A stretch of 36,858 nucleotides of DNA. Source: a virus. The stretch is from IMG/VR virus record IMGVR_UViG_3300044699_000020, positions 1 through 36,858 of that record; one strand, written 5' to 3'. Both the position numbers and the translations under genes were made by a program. The first letter of the stretch is position 1. Each line of letters begins with the position of its first letter. The notes under the pieces were generated by a model. The model worked only from the letters and a program-made list of their open reading frames with translations, was not told where the DNA came from and made no database searches. Shown piece after piece: positions 1-8,448 of the stretch.

Positions 1-261
1 ACGACCATTAAAATATTAAAATATTAAAACATCCGTACTGCCTAACAGTTAAAACATTGCATTATTCGCAATGCAACTTGAAAAACCCCGCCTAAAGTTT
101 TTTTCAATTATTATATTCTTATTAAATTAGGAAAAAATATGAGAATAATTTAATATTTGGCTTTTCAGCCATTATTCAACTTTCTACCTATATATATATA
201 CAACATTAATTGAATCAAGTTCGATTAATATCAACACATATATATGGAAGAATTAAGCAGG
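1..261. other. AT-rich non-coding region with short dyads
   Basis: I see no convincing gene here. The stretch lies 3' of the minus-strand gene that ends at 262. It holds several small dyads: CATTGC/GCAATG at 55-60 and 68-73, TGGCT/AGCCA around 159-172, and a (TA)n tract near 190-200. A 10-base word, CCCCGCCTAA at 86-95, recurs as its exact reverse complement at 692-701, so it brackets the minus-strand gene. No tRNA cloverleaf was recognised. Confidence 0.5.
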
Positions 262-277
262 CTAAAAGCCTGCTAAT
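251..277 (-). terminator. hairpin at the 3' end of the minus-strand gene
   Basis: AGCAGGCT (256-263) pairs with AGCCTGCT (267-274), an 8-bp perfect stem with a 3-nt loop, flanked by AATT on both sides. The stem overlaps the stop codon of the minus-strand gene ending at 262. The following bases on the minus strand are only moderately T-rich, so it may be a weak terminator or an mRNA 3'-end stabiliser. Confidence 0.45.
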
Positions 278-663
278 TCGTCTGCTGTGTAAGCCACTGC
301 TTTACCAGCAACATCATCAAAGTTATTCCAGTTCCCTGCTGGTTTACCAAGGATGTAACCATTGTACTTCTCTCCACTTTTATTAACAAGGTCTTCTCCA
401 TAGTACACTGGTAAGCTTAGCAATTGTAATTTGCTAACATCTCCTGCTCTGTACATATCATTAACAGGTTTACTTAACACTACAGTGATAGTTTCTTGAG
501 AGCCTGGCTTTCTTACCATAAAGGTTGCATTCTTATCAGCTCGCTTGTCTACGAAGAAAAATTCTAAACCTTTAAATGCTACAGGCAAAGTGCCTATTTC
601 AGTCATTTTAATACCATTAGCATTTTCTCTTGGTGCATTCCATTGAATTACGTGATTTTCCAT
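262..663 (-). CDS. conserved-looking small phage protein of unknown function
   Basis: A 133-residue protein transcribed leftward, the only minus-strand gene in the window. It is mostly polar, with alternating hydrophobic segments that suggest beta structure (for example GLEFFFVDKR and ITVVLSKPV), and it has no signal peptide or membrane segment. No known domain was recognised. The ATG at 663 is preceded by an A/T-rich stretch without a Shine-Dalgarno motif, as is usual for Bacteroidota phages. Its divergent orientation from everything downstream suggests that it belongs to the other transcriptional half of the crAss-like genome. A hairpin overlaps its stop codon. Confidence 0.75.
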   Translation of the reverse strand: MENHVIQWNAPRENANGIKMTEIGTLPVAFKGLEFFFVDKRADKNATFMVRKPGSQETITVVLSKPVNDMYRAGDVSKLQLLSLPVYYGEDLVNKSGEKYNGYILGKPAGNWNNFDDVAGKAVAYTADELAGF

Positions 664-751
664 TTTCTTAAATTTTTAAATTATTAGATTGTTAGGCGGG
701 GCTATTCCCACATTTTTATTCATAGGTGGGGTTGCGATGGGGAGTATGCAC

Positions 752-841
752 CCATTTATTTCACATAATAGGAGTGGACTACCATTTATATCACGTAATG
801 GGGAGTAACTACATACATTCTTCACATAAAAAATTTTAGAT
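752..841. repeat. tandem imperfect 30-bp repeats in the divergent intergenic region
   Basis: Units at 752-781 and 782-811 match at 22 of 30 positions without gaps; both begin CCATTTAT and end ACTA. A third, more diverged unit follows at 812-841. The core TCACATAA/TCACGTAA recurs at 761, 791 and 822, that is every 30-31 bp. A partial upstream copy of the GATGGGGAGTA part lies near 736-746. The spacing is about three helical turns, and the array ends in the candidate promoter of the gene at 882. This suggests an operator or initiator-binding array (inference). Confidence 0.6.
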
Positions 842-864
842 ATCACTTAATATAATTAACTTTG
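834..864 (+). promoter_or_regulatory. candidate Bacteroidota-type promoter for the structural module
   Basis: The -7 box TAACTTTG (857-864) is a perfect match to the Bacteroidota consensus TAnnTTTG. TTTT at 834-837 lies 19 nt upstream in the -33 position. It overlaps the end of the 30-bp repeat array and sits 17 nt before the ATG at 882, so the leader would be short. Confidence 0.55.
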
Positions 865-881
865 TTATAATTAATTACATT

Positions 882-1277
882 ATGGAAACAATGACTATAC
901 AAAAGTTGGAGAAGAATTTATCTGATAGCTTTACATTGGCTCAGCATTACTATAGTATACTTTCATCCCTTAATGATTTAGGGCTTACAGAGAGAGAAAT
1001 CCAGCTTATTGCTTTTGCTGCTGTTAGGGGGAGTATTTCTTATGCCACTGTTAGGGAGGAGTTTTGTTCTAAGTATAATTCATCTTTTCCTACTATTAAT
1101 AATATTGTGTCTAAACTTAAGAAGAGTAAGATATTTGTTAAGAAGGGGAAGTATATTGTTATTAATCCCGTTATAGCATTGGATTTTACTAAGCCTCTTA
1201 TTCTTCAAATAACACTTAATATGTATGGAAAAGAAAAGGTTGGAGAGAGTAGTGCCTTTGAAAGAATCTCTAATTAA
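882..1277 (+). CDS. winged-helix-like DNA-binding protein, first gene of the structural operon
   Basis: A 131-residue protein. Residues from about 35 to 100 look like a winged helix-turn-helix: a helix beginning LTEREIQLI, a helix with SYATVREEF, a recognition-like helix FPTINNIVSKLKKSK, then a beta wing KIFVKKGKYIVIN. Its function is not known from sequence. Position suggests either a regulator of the late operon or, because crAss-like phages lack a recognised small terminase and small terminases often carry helix-turn-helix folds, a DNA-recognition partner of TerL. The start at 882 lies just downstream of a good promoter. Its 3' end overlaps the likely GTG start of the next gene (1252) in another frame. 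Confidence 0.75.
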   Translation: METMTIQKLEKNLSDSFTLAQHYYSILSSLNDLGLTEREIQLIAFAAVRGSISYATVREEFCSKYNSSFPTINNIVSKLKKSKIFVKKGKYIVINPVIALDFTKPLILQITLNMYGKEKVGESSAFERISN

Positions 1278-1553
1278 GAAGGTAAGTGCTGAGGTGGGAA
1301 TATCTGAAGCTTGTAGCTAGTTTGATTATTAACAATCAGTTTGTGGAGATGGTTAGGGCTATGAGTTATTATAATAGTATTGAGATGGGTGGGTTTGGTA
1401 GATTCTTATTCAATCCTGTCAAAGCTAAAAAGTATATGGAGAAATATACTGCCTGTATGAGGAAATACGAAGTCTATACTTAATGATCCTAATACCAGTG
1501 AAGAGTTAAGGAAGAATACTCTAGCTAGGATTAATAGCCTTACAAGAGTATAG
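1252..1553 (+). CDS. small conserved phage protein, reading frame broken twice
   Basis: No single frame spans this gene, but three consecutive frames give one plausible protein of about 100 residues. GTG 1252 reads PLKESLIKKVSAEVGISE. A shift near 1300-1312 then leads to LVASLIINNQFVEMVRAM and GGFGRFLFNP. A second shift near 1476 leads to LNDPNTSEELRKNTLARI, and the stop is at 1551-1553. The GFGRFLFNPxKAKK segment followed by a charged helix resembles small proteins upstream of terL in other crAss-like phages (remembered pattern). It may be all-helical and cytoplasmic. Both breaks are probably sequencing indels, because the downstream gene starts at a normal distance. No function assigned. 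Confidence 0.6.
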
Positions 1554-1574
1554 AACATTTAAAGTTGAGGAAAG

Positions 1575-1871
1575 ATGGGAAATTTTAAGAGTATATTCGA
1601 GGGATGGAAGAATCATCTGTCTCCTGATAAATATTTAAAGGATACTATTGATGAAGTTTCTAAAAAGAGACTTATTATATGTAGGATGTGTCCCTATCAT
1701 AGTTCTAAGCATGGCACTATTAGACCAGATGAACATTGTACAGATTGTGGATGCAGCTTATTGCCTAAGACTAAGTGCTTATCATGTTCCTGTCCTCAGG
1801 ATAAGTGGGGAGCAGAAGTAACTAAAGAAGAACAAAAAATTATTAGTGATGAAACGAATGTTCAGGATTGA
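1575..1871 (+). CDS. zinc-ribbon protein
   Basis: A 98-residue protein whose centre holds at least eight cysteines in CxxCP, CTDCGC and CLSCSCP clusters (roughly residues 36-75), typical of a two-site zinc ribbon. A short amphipathic N-terminal helix and an acidic C-terminal tail flank it. GAGGAAAG sits just upstream of the ATG. The last 23 nt overlap the following gene. Small zinc-ribbon proteins are common upstream of terL in crAss-like phages; the role (DNA or RNA binding, transcription) is not known. Confidence 0.8.
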   Translation: MGNFKSIFEGWKNHLSPDKYLKDTIDEVSKKRLIICRMCPYHSSKHGTIRPDEHCTDCGCSLLPKTKCLSCSCPQDKWGAEVTKEEQKIISDETNVQD

Positions 1872-2115
1872 TAAGATTCCAGTTGAGAGTTTGATTAGTC
1901 TTCTTATGGAGTTGTATGAGAGTGGTGCTGATTATGTGGATATGTCTTCGGATAATAGTGTGCCTGGTCAGGATAGATTGATTATACAGACTAGAGATGA
2001 GTATATGAACCCAGAGATGCTGGAAGGTAGAAAGAGGGAGAAGCAGCTTCCTGCTACAACAACTGAAACAACAACTATTATTCTTTCTGAGGATAGTATA
2101 AATGATTTATTATGA
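1849..2115 (+). CDS. small acidic conserved protein
   Basis: About 88 residues from ATG 1849; GTG 1846 and ATG 1858 are alternative starts. The protein has an N-terminal helix (PVESLISLLMELYESG) followed by a short beta segment (RLIIQTRDEYM) and an acidic tail with a short Thr run. No domain recognised. It overlaps the zinc-ribbon gene by 23 nt and the next gene by 4 nt (ATGA), so translation is probably coupled along the cluster. Confidence 0.7.
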   Translation: MKRMFRIDKIPVESLISLLMELYESGADYVDMSSDNSVPGQDRLIIQTRDEYMNPEMLEGRKREKQLPATTTETTTIILSEDSINDLL

Positions 2116-2417
2116 AAGCTCCACAATTGTTGATAGAATATGAATTGGAGTTTCTTGAGAAAAAACTTAAGGAGCTTAAGGATTATATAGAGTCTAATCC
2201 TTTTAGTACGTTAGCTGATAGGATGGCTTGGAAAGAGACCAGAGCTGGAGGGGCTATTCCTATTTGTATAGCTAATAAGGAAGCTCAAAGGAAGGATTTG
2301 ACACAGGCGTTGAAGGATTATGTTGATATTCTTAGGTCTGTAGATGATTTGAGAAGGAGAGAGGAAGTTAAGAAGGAAGCTAGAGGATCTAGCACTGTTC
2401 CTCCAAGAATGCAATAA
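2112..2417 (+). CDS. small helical/coiled-coil protein immediately upstream of terL
   Basis: A 101-residue, highly charged protein. Residues 5-30 (IEYELEFLEKKLKELKDYI) and 60-95 look like two long helices separated by a GGAIPICIANKEAQR loop. It starts by ATGA overlap with the previous gene and ends 8 nt before terL. A basic, coiled-coil small protein in this position could be a terminase accessory factor, but no helix-turn-helix or other diagnostic motif is visible. Function unknown. Confidence 0.7.
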   Translation: MKAPQLLIEYELEFLEKKLKELKDYIESNPFSTLADRMAWKETRAGGAIPICIANKEAQRKDLTQALKDYVDILRSVDDLRRREEVKKEARGSSTVPPRMQ

Positions 2418-2425
2418 TTTGAAAT

Positions 2426-4456
2426 ATGGAGATAAAGACATCAGAGTTCTTCAGGAATATGAAAACCCTTCCTCCACCAGGAACAGAAGAATTTAGACAG
2501 TTAATTAAATGGGAGGAAGATAAAATTAAAGGGGGAGTCAACATTAATGGTGTATACATTAGTGGTTGGCTCTATTGGCATTTAAATCATTGGTGGATTA
2601 GAGTGGATGATATAGATGTACATGGGAATGATATACGTGTGGTACAGAGACCTGATTTGAGAGATAATGAGTGGATAAGAGCTGATGTTCTTGAGAAGTG
2701 TAAGTTATCAAAACAAGGGTATATTGAGGTGGGAGCTAGACAGGGAGGTAAGTCTGAAATGGAAGCTTCTTACTTTGGTATGAATGCCACATTGTTTGAG
2801 AATACACAGAATCTGATAGTGTGTGGTAATGATTATGATTTAGGGTTGTTAAAGGATAAAGTGGATTTTGGATTGAAGTCTTTGTGGACAGGTATAGGTA
2901 TACCTAGGTTGGATAAGACTTGGAGATCAAACCAGATTAGATTGGGGTATAAGAAGCCCGATGGAGAAGATGCTGTTTGGAGTTATATTGTTATTAGAAA
3001 TGCCTCCGATGGTAATACGACAGAGGTTGCTGCAGGTACTACAGCTAAGTCGCTTATTATGGATGAGATTGGTAAGTATTTATTTGCATCAGCTTTCAAA
3101 GCTGGTGAACCAGCCATAAAGGGTAAGAATGGGTGGAGAGCTGTTCCAATCTTCGTTGGTACGGGAGGGTCTTTTGAAAAAGGACAGGATGCAGAGAATT
3201 TCTTTTATCACCCAGAGTCTAATAATTTCTATGCTATTGATGATCCTAATACAGGAAAGAAAACAGGATTGTTTCTTTCAGGTATATATAGACAGGATTG
3301 TAAAAGACTGGTAACGCTTGATGTATTTCTTAAGGAGGAATATGGAATTGTTCCTAAGAATATTAATGAGTTGAAGAAGATTGAGATTCAGGTGAGTGAT
3401 AAATTGAAAGCCCTAGAGGTTATTGAAAAAGAGAGAGAACGAGCTAAGAGGAATCCAGACAGAACTATATATTTAAAGCAGGTGATGTATTACCCACTTA
3501 CTGTGGATGAGTGCTTTTTGTCTGACTCTGAAAATGATTTTGATATTGAGGGTGCTAAGAGACAAAAACAGAAGCTCCAGTCCACTGGGTATACAGGAAC
3601 TCCAGTGATCTTGTATGATGATGGTGAGGGTGTCAAACACCAGTTCACTGATAAGAAACCTATATCAAGCTTTCCAGTTAAGAAAGAAGATAATAAGGAT
3701 GCTCCTGTGGTGATACATGAGTTTCCTATAGAAGATCCTCCATATGGATTGTATGTGGCAGGAGTTGACCCATATAGACAAGGGAAAGCTGAATATAGTA
3801 AGTCATTAGGAGCTGTGTATATTTACAAGAGAATGCATACCATTACAGGAGAGAAGTATCAGGATATGTTTGTGGCAAGTTATGTAGCAAGACCTGATAG
3901 AAAAGATGTGTGGGAAGAACAGGCAAGACTATTGATTAAGTATTATAATGCTAGGACATTGGTGGAGAATGATGAGATAAGCTTTATTGATTATATGATT
4001 GGTAAAGGGGATAGTAGATATTTGGAGAGACAGCCTATTTGGTTGCAGGAGATTGTTCCTAATACCACAGTGCATAGAGATTTTGGAATTCATAGGTCAG
4101 CTGAAAAGATTAGACTATTTTTGCATGGATGTTTAAAGAAATACTCTGAAGAGATATTAATAACAGAGAAGGATGATGCTGGTAATGTTATTTCTGTTAC
4201 TAAAGGAATGACTAAGATATTTGATCCTATGTTATTGGAAGAGATGATTAAGTATAATGATGTGGATAACTTTGATAGGGTGGTAGCAGCAGAGTTGGCA
4301 ATAGCCTTAGCCATGAAGATGGATCCTATGATGGGGGCTGCTGGTGCTGATAAGGATATTAGGGTGAAAACACTATATGATAAGAATAGAAATAAGAGTA
4401 CATTGTTTACACAGAATAATGCACTGTTTTCAAATAATAATAAATTATTTAAATAA
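2426..4456 (+). CDS. terminase large subunit (TerL), DNA-packaging motor
   Basis: A 676-residue ATPase-nuclease that pumps DNA into the prohead through the portal. The ATPase half has Walker A GARQGGKS (residues 103-110), Walker B SLIMDE (209-214) and a coupling motif FVGTGGS (243-249). The nuclease half has the RNase H-like acidic residues D448 in GVDPY, E514 in TLVEND and D617 in NFDRVV. The tryptophan-rich N-terminal segment (YISGWLYWHLNHWW) is typical of crAss-like terminases. The length fits the family. The portal gene begins 2 nt after its stop. The frame is intact. Confidence 0.95.
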   Translation: MEIKTSEFFRNMKTLPPPGTEEFRQLIKWEEDKIKGGVNINGVYISGWLYWHLNHWWIRVDDIDVHGNDIRVVQRPDLRDNEWIRADVLEKCKLSKQGYIEVGARQGGKSEMEASYFGMNATLFENTQNLIVCGNDYDLGLLKDKVDFGLKSLWTGIGIPRLDKTWRSNQIRLGYKKPDGEDAVWSYIVIRNASDGNTTEVAAGTTAKSLIMDEIGKYLFASAFKAGEPAIKGKNGWRAVPIFVGTGGSFEKGQDAENFFYHPESNNFYAIDDPNTGKKTGLFLSGIYRQDCKRLVTLDVFLKEEYGIVPKNINELKKIEIQVSDKLKALEVIEKERERAKRNPDRTIYLKQVMYYPLTVDECFLSDSENDFDIEGAKRQKQKLQSTGYTGTPVILYDDGEGVKHQFTDKKPISSFPVKKEDNKDAPVVIHEFPIEDPPYGLYVAGVDPYRQGKAEYSKSLGAVYIYKRMHTITGEKYQDMFVASYVARPDRKDVWEEQARLLIKYYNARTLVENDEISFIDYMIGKGDSRYLERQPIWLQEIVPNTTVHRDFGIHRSAEKIRLFLHGCLKKYSEEILITEKDDAGNVISVTKGMTKIFDPMLLEEMIKYNDVDNFDRVVAAELAIALAMKMDPMMGAAGADKDIRVKTLYDKNRNKSTLFTQNNALFSNNNKLFK

Positions 4457-4458
4457 CG

Positions 4459-7042
4459 ATGGCAATTATCAGATATACGAAGGATGCTACTATTAGGTAT
4501 GCATATCTTAATATCTTCCCAGATCAGTTTAAAACTGAGGAGGAGAAGAAAGATGAGAGTTGGATTAAGAATACAATGGATTATTTTGCCAATAAGGCAT
4601 ATGCTGAGTATGTGAAGAATAGGGATACGTTTGTTGGTAATTATGATTTGGTTAAAGGTATTCTTAGAATGGAAGATTTCTATCAGGAACCTGATGTAAA
4701 GAGTTTCACTGATATGTTAGAGAAGGATATGGAGCTTCCTAAGTATGTTAAGCATTATTCCATAATGACTACACCAATTAATGAGTTAGTTGGAGAGTTG
4801 ACTAAAAGGCCAGATACATATAGAGTGAAGGCATTTGATGATGAATCCAAGGCTGAGGAGTTACAATATAAGACTCAGATATTACAGGATTATATTTTAG
4901 CTCAGGCTAGAGCAGAATTCTTGAGAAAGCTGCTATAGAAGGTGTAGAAATTGAGCCTGAACAGGTTCAACAGATGACAATGGAACAAATACAGGATGAG
5001 TTAACAGATTATACCTCTATGGCAGAGAAATGGTCTAATCATGTATTGACATGTACTAAAGCTGAATTTAATCTTAAGGAAAAGTCTGAGGATGCATTTA
5101 GAGACTTGATGATTTCTAATAGACAATTCTATCATTTGTATGAGGATAATTCAAAGTTAGGATTCAACATAGAAGTGTCTAATCCAAAGAATACGTGGTT
5201 CCTTACTACCCCAGATAGAAAATGGATATCAGATCCAACAGGAAGAGCACAAGGAGCTTATGCTGCAGGTACAGTACAAGTAATGGAACTATCAGAGATT
5301 ATAGAATCTATACCAGATTTGACTAAAGAAGAGATTGATCACTTAAGATCTTCACTACAGGATTATGGACTTATTAATGTTAGGGAGTCTAATTTAGGTA
5401 ATCCTAATGCAGCACCAGGTATTGATAGTATTCAATATGATACATTTGATCCATTAGTACTACAAACCAGAATGATCATTGAGTCTGAGATAAAAGAGAA
5501 TAATGATGGATTAAGAGATTTCTTAGGATTGACATCTAATGTATCTTCATTTGGTTATAAGTATGTAGTTATTAGATCATATTGGATATCTAAGAGAAAG
5601 ATAGGTAAGTTAGTTTATGTAGATGAGTTAGGACAACTACAGTCTATGCTTGTTGATGAGAATTATAAATCTAAAATCATTCCTACTCAAGTATCTTTAG
5701 AATGGGGGTGGGTTAATGAGTGGTATCAAGGAACTAAGATAGGTCCTGATATATATCATATTAAACCTTTTAAACTATTGGATTATTGTCCTATTATAGG
5801 GACAGTACATGAAATAAAGAATACAGAATCAAAATCTCTTATTGATTTAATGAAACCTTTCCAAGTGATTTATAATGTATGTATGAATCAATTGTTCCAG
5901 TTATTAGGAAAAGAGAAAGGTAAAGTACAATTGATGTCTATAAGACATGTACCCACTCCTAAGGATGGTGATGGACAAGATGCTTTAGATATGTGGGAAA
6001 TGGAAGCAAAAGAAAGAGGTGTTGTCTTTATAGATGATAGCCCTGAGAATCTTAAAGCTCCAAGCTCATTCAACCAATTTGCTGCATTAGATTTAACCAG
6101 AACCCAAGAGATACAATCCAGATATAACTTAGCTGTTCAAATGAAGAATGAATGTTGGGAGTTAGTAGGAATGTCAAAACAAAGAATGGGTAGTATCAGT
6201 GCTTCAGAATCTGCTACAGAACAAATACAGCCATCCAACAATCTTATTCACAAACAGAACCTTTATTTGTAGCCCATGAATATGTGATGGGACAATTGTA
6301 TCAGGCTATTATAGATGCTTCTCAATATATTGAATCCTCTAAGCCTCAATCAACAATCTCCTATGTTACAGGAGAAGGAGAAGCAGCTTTCATACAGGTG
6401 AATGGGAATGAACTTAAGTTTAGAGACTTAAAAGTGTTCTTGACTAATAGACCTGAAGATACTAAGATGTTTGAAGAAGTACGACTATTGTCTCAAGCTA
6501 TTATTCAGAATGGTGGAAGTGTATATGATATCATTGAACTTTATAGTACTAAGTCTATGAGAGCTATGAAGAAAACTTTCAAAGACTTGAGAGATAAACA
6601 AGAAGCTATGATGCAGCAACAAAATCAAATTAAACAACAAGAGCTTCAACAACAACAGCAACAATTCCAAATTCAAACGGAAGAAGCTGCTAGAATGAAA
6701 CAAGAAGAAACTGCCAATAAAAACTATCAAAATGAACTTGACAGAATCAATAAAAAAGAAGTGGCTCTTATTGGTGCTTTGGCTAGAAACCCAGAAGCAA
6801 CAGCTGACATTGATGAATCAGGGGTTGCAGATGCCCTTGAAATCTCTGATATGGCAAATGAAGAAGCAAGAGCATCAAGGGATTATAATGCTAAAATGTC
6901 AGAGATACAAGCTAAAACATCATCTGAACTCAATAAATTGCAACTTGAAAGGGAAAAACTCCAGGTTGATAGAGAAAACCAGAAGAATGACCTGGAAATA
7001 GCAAAAGTAAATGCTAGAAACAGGAATAATAAGAAAAAATAA
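4459..7042 (+). CDS. portal protein, frame broken twice
   Basis: Three consecutive frames read as one protein of about 860 residues: 4459 to about 4930, about 4935 to 6250, and about 6255 to 7042. Adding one base at each join restores RKAAIEGVEIEPEQVQ at the first and TEPLFVAHEYVMGQLY at the second. The protein forms the dodecameric DNA channel at one capsid vertex and docks TerL. Position (terL-portal-scaffold-MCP), length and the stem/crown-like central part fit crAss-like portals. The C-terminal 150 residues are a Gln-rich coiled coil (runs of Q near 6610-6670) followed by a basic tail. Two lost bases in one essential gene argue for sequencing error over programmed frameshifting. Confidence 0.88.
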
Positions 7043-7115
7043 ACCAACTCAGTTAAAAATAGAGGGGGTTATTGCTATATTATCCTAAAAATTATTCTAA
7101 CAGAGCTGATTATGC

Positions 7116-7146
7116 TTTGATGATAAGTTTCATCTTATTAATTTTA
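7116..7146 (+). promoter_or_regulatory. candidate promoter for the scaffold/MCP genes
   Basis: TTTG at 7116-7119 and TAATTTTA at 7139-7146 are separated by 19 nt, close to the Bacteroidota -33/-7 consensus (TTTG, TAnnTTTG). It lies in the 133-nt gap between the portal and scaffold genes, 29 nt before ATG 7176. A small ATAAG/CTTAT dyad lies between the two boxes. Confidence 0.5.
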
Positions 7147-7175
7147 CATAGGAAAACCAATAAATTTAACTACAT

Positions 7176-8420
7176 ATGGCAACTGAAAACACAGAAAACC
7201 AAGGATTTGGTGACTTTGGTATTAAAGACACCATGGAAATGGGATTAGGGAATGCTCAGCTATTAGCTGATTTATATGCTCCTGAAACCTCCACAACTGA
7301 GCCCACAGAAATAACTCCCATAGTTAAGGAAGCTGTTAGTGATGCTCCTCCTGCAGACCCAGAGAAAGTACCTCTTAAAGGAAAAGATATATCTCCTCCT
7401 AAAGATGGTGAAGAACCTTCCACTAAGACTAATATTATCAATAATTTCTTAGGTGATCATGAAGAAGAACAAACTGTAGAAGATGATGATGTAACTTCTA
7501 CTATAGTTGAGGATACTCAAACTACTACACAAGAGACACAATTCTCAGCATTATCAAGGGATTTATTTAAATTAGGTGTATTTACTTCAGAAGAAGATGA
7601 AGAAGAGCAACCTATTAATACTCCTGAAGAATTCTTAGATAGATTTCATAATGAGAAGAGAAAAGGAGCTATTGATATGGTGAATAACTTTATCAGTCAG
7701 TTTGGGGAAGATTATCAACAAGCGTTTGATGCCATATTTGTTAAAGGAGTTGATCCAAGAGATTATTTTCAAGCTTATAATACAGCTGTGAATTTTGCAG
7801 AGATGGATATGACAATTGAAAGTAATCAAGAAATGGTGATGAGAAGATCTCTTGCAGATCAAGGATTTGAACCAGATGATATTGATACAGAAATAGAAAG
7901 ACTGAAAAGTTATGGTGATTTAGAAGCAGTGTCTGTAAGGAATCATAAAGTGCTTATTAAGAAAGAAACTGTTAGGATGCAGGAGATGGAACAAAAAGCA
8001 CAACATGAATTAGCACAGAGACAAGCAGTAAAGAACCAATTTGTAACTAATGTTCAGTCTGTTATACAGGAAAAACTAAAAACTAAAGAATTTGATGGTA
8101 TTCCCTTGAATCCCAAGTTGGCTACAGAGCTACAAGATTTCTTGTTAGTTGATAAGTATAAGACTTCTTCAGGAGAGACACTTACGGATTTTGATAAGAT
8201 GATTTTAGACTTAAAACGTCCTGAGAATCATGCTCAGAAGGTAAAGATAGCTCTCCTGCTGAAAGTTTTAGAAAAAGATCCTACTCTTACAACAATTCAA
8301 AGAGCAGGTGTTACTAAAAAAACAGACCAGTTGTTTAGTGAAGTTGCCAGACAAGTTACTAAAGGGAAAGAAACAACATCAAATAATACAACAAATAAAC
8401 CAAATTCATGGTTTGTATAA
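7176..8420 (+). CDS. putative head scaffolding protein
   Basis: A 414-residue protein between portal and MCP, the classical place for a scaffold. The N-terminal 130 residues are acidic, low-complexity and probably disordered (PADPEKVP, HEEEQTVEDDD). The middle is helical and charged, with long coiled-coil stretches around residues 215-300 (RMQEMEQKAQHELAQRQ). The C-terminus is Thr/Asn/Lys-rich. No protease triad is evident. Scaffolds are internal and lost or cleaved during maturation, and they diverge fast, so the assignment is mainly from position and composition. A candidate promoter precedes it, and the MCP follows after 28 nt. Confidence 0.7.
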   Translation: MATENTENQGFGDFGIKDTMEMGLGNAQLLADLYAPETSTTEPTEITPIVKEAVSDAPPADPEKVPLKGKDISPPKDGEEPSTKTNIINNFLGDHEEEQTVEDDDVTSTIVEDTQTTTQETQFSALSRDLFKLGVFTSEEDEEEQPINTPEEFLDRFHNEKRKGAIDMVNNFISQFGEDYQQAFDAIFVKGVDPRDYFQAYNTAVNFAEMDMTIESNQEMVMRRSLADQGFEPDDIDTEIERLKSYGDLEAVSVRNHKVLIKKETVRMQEMEQKAQHELAQRQAVKNQFVTNVQSVIQEKLKTKEFDGIPLNPKLATELQDFLLVDKYKTSSGETLTDFDKMILDLKRPENHAQKVKIALLLKVLEKDPTLTTIQRAGVTKKTDQLFSEVARQVTKGKETTSNNTTNKPNSWFV

Positions 8421-8448
8421 TGATTAGTAACAAATAAAAAATAGTAAG

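Noticed and set aside
1-261. tRNA or terminal direct repeat
   Set aside because: Dyads are too short for a tRNA cloverleaf and no matching copy of this end is visible at the right edge, which lies inside a gene.
752-841. CRISPR array
   Set aside because: Units are directly adjacent and imperfect with no unique spacers, and no cas gene is nearby.
4920-6290. Programmed -1 frameshifting in the portal gene
   Set aside because: Both joins can be fixed by one added base, but there is no clear slippery heptamer with a downstream stem. Two sites in one essential gene alongside many breaks elsewhere fit sequencing indels better.
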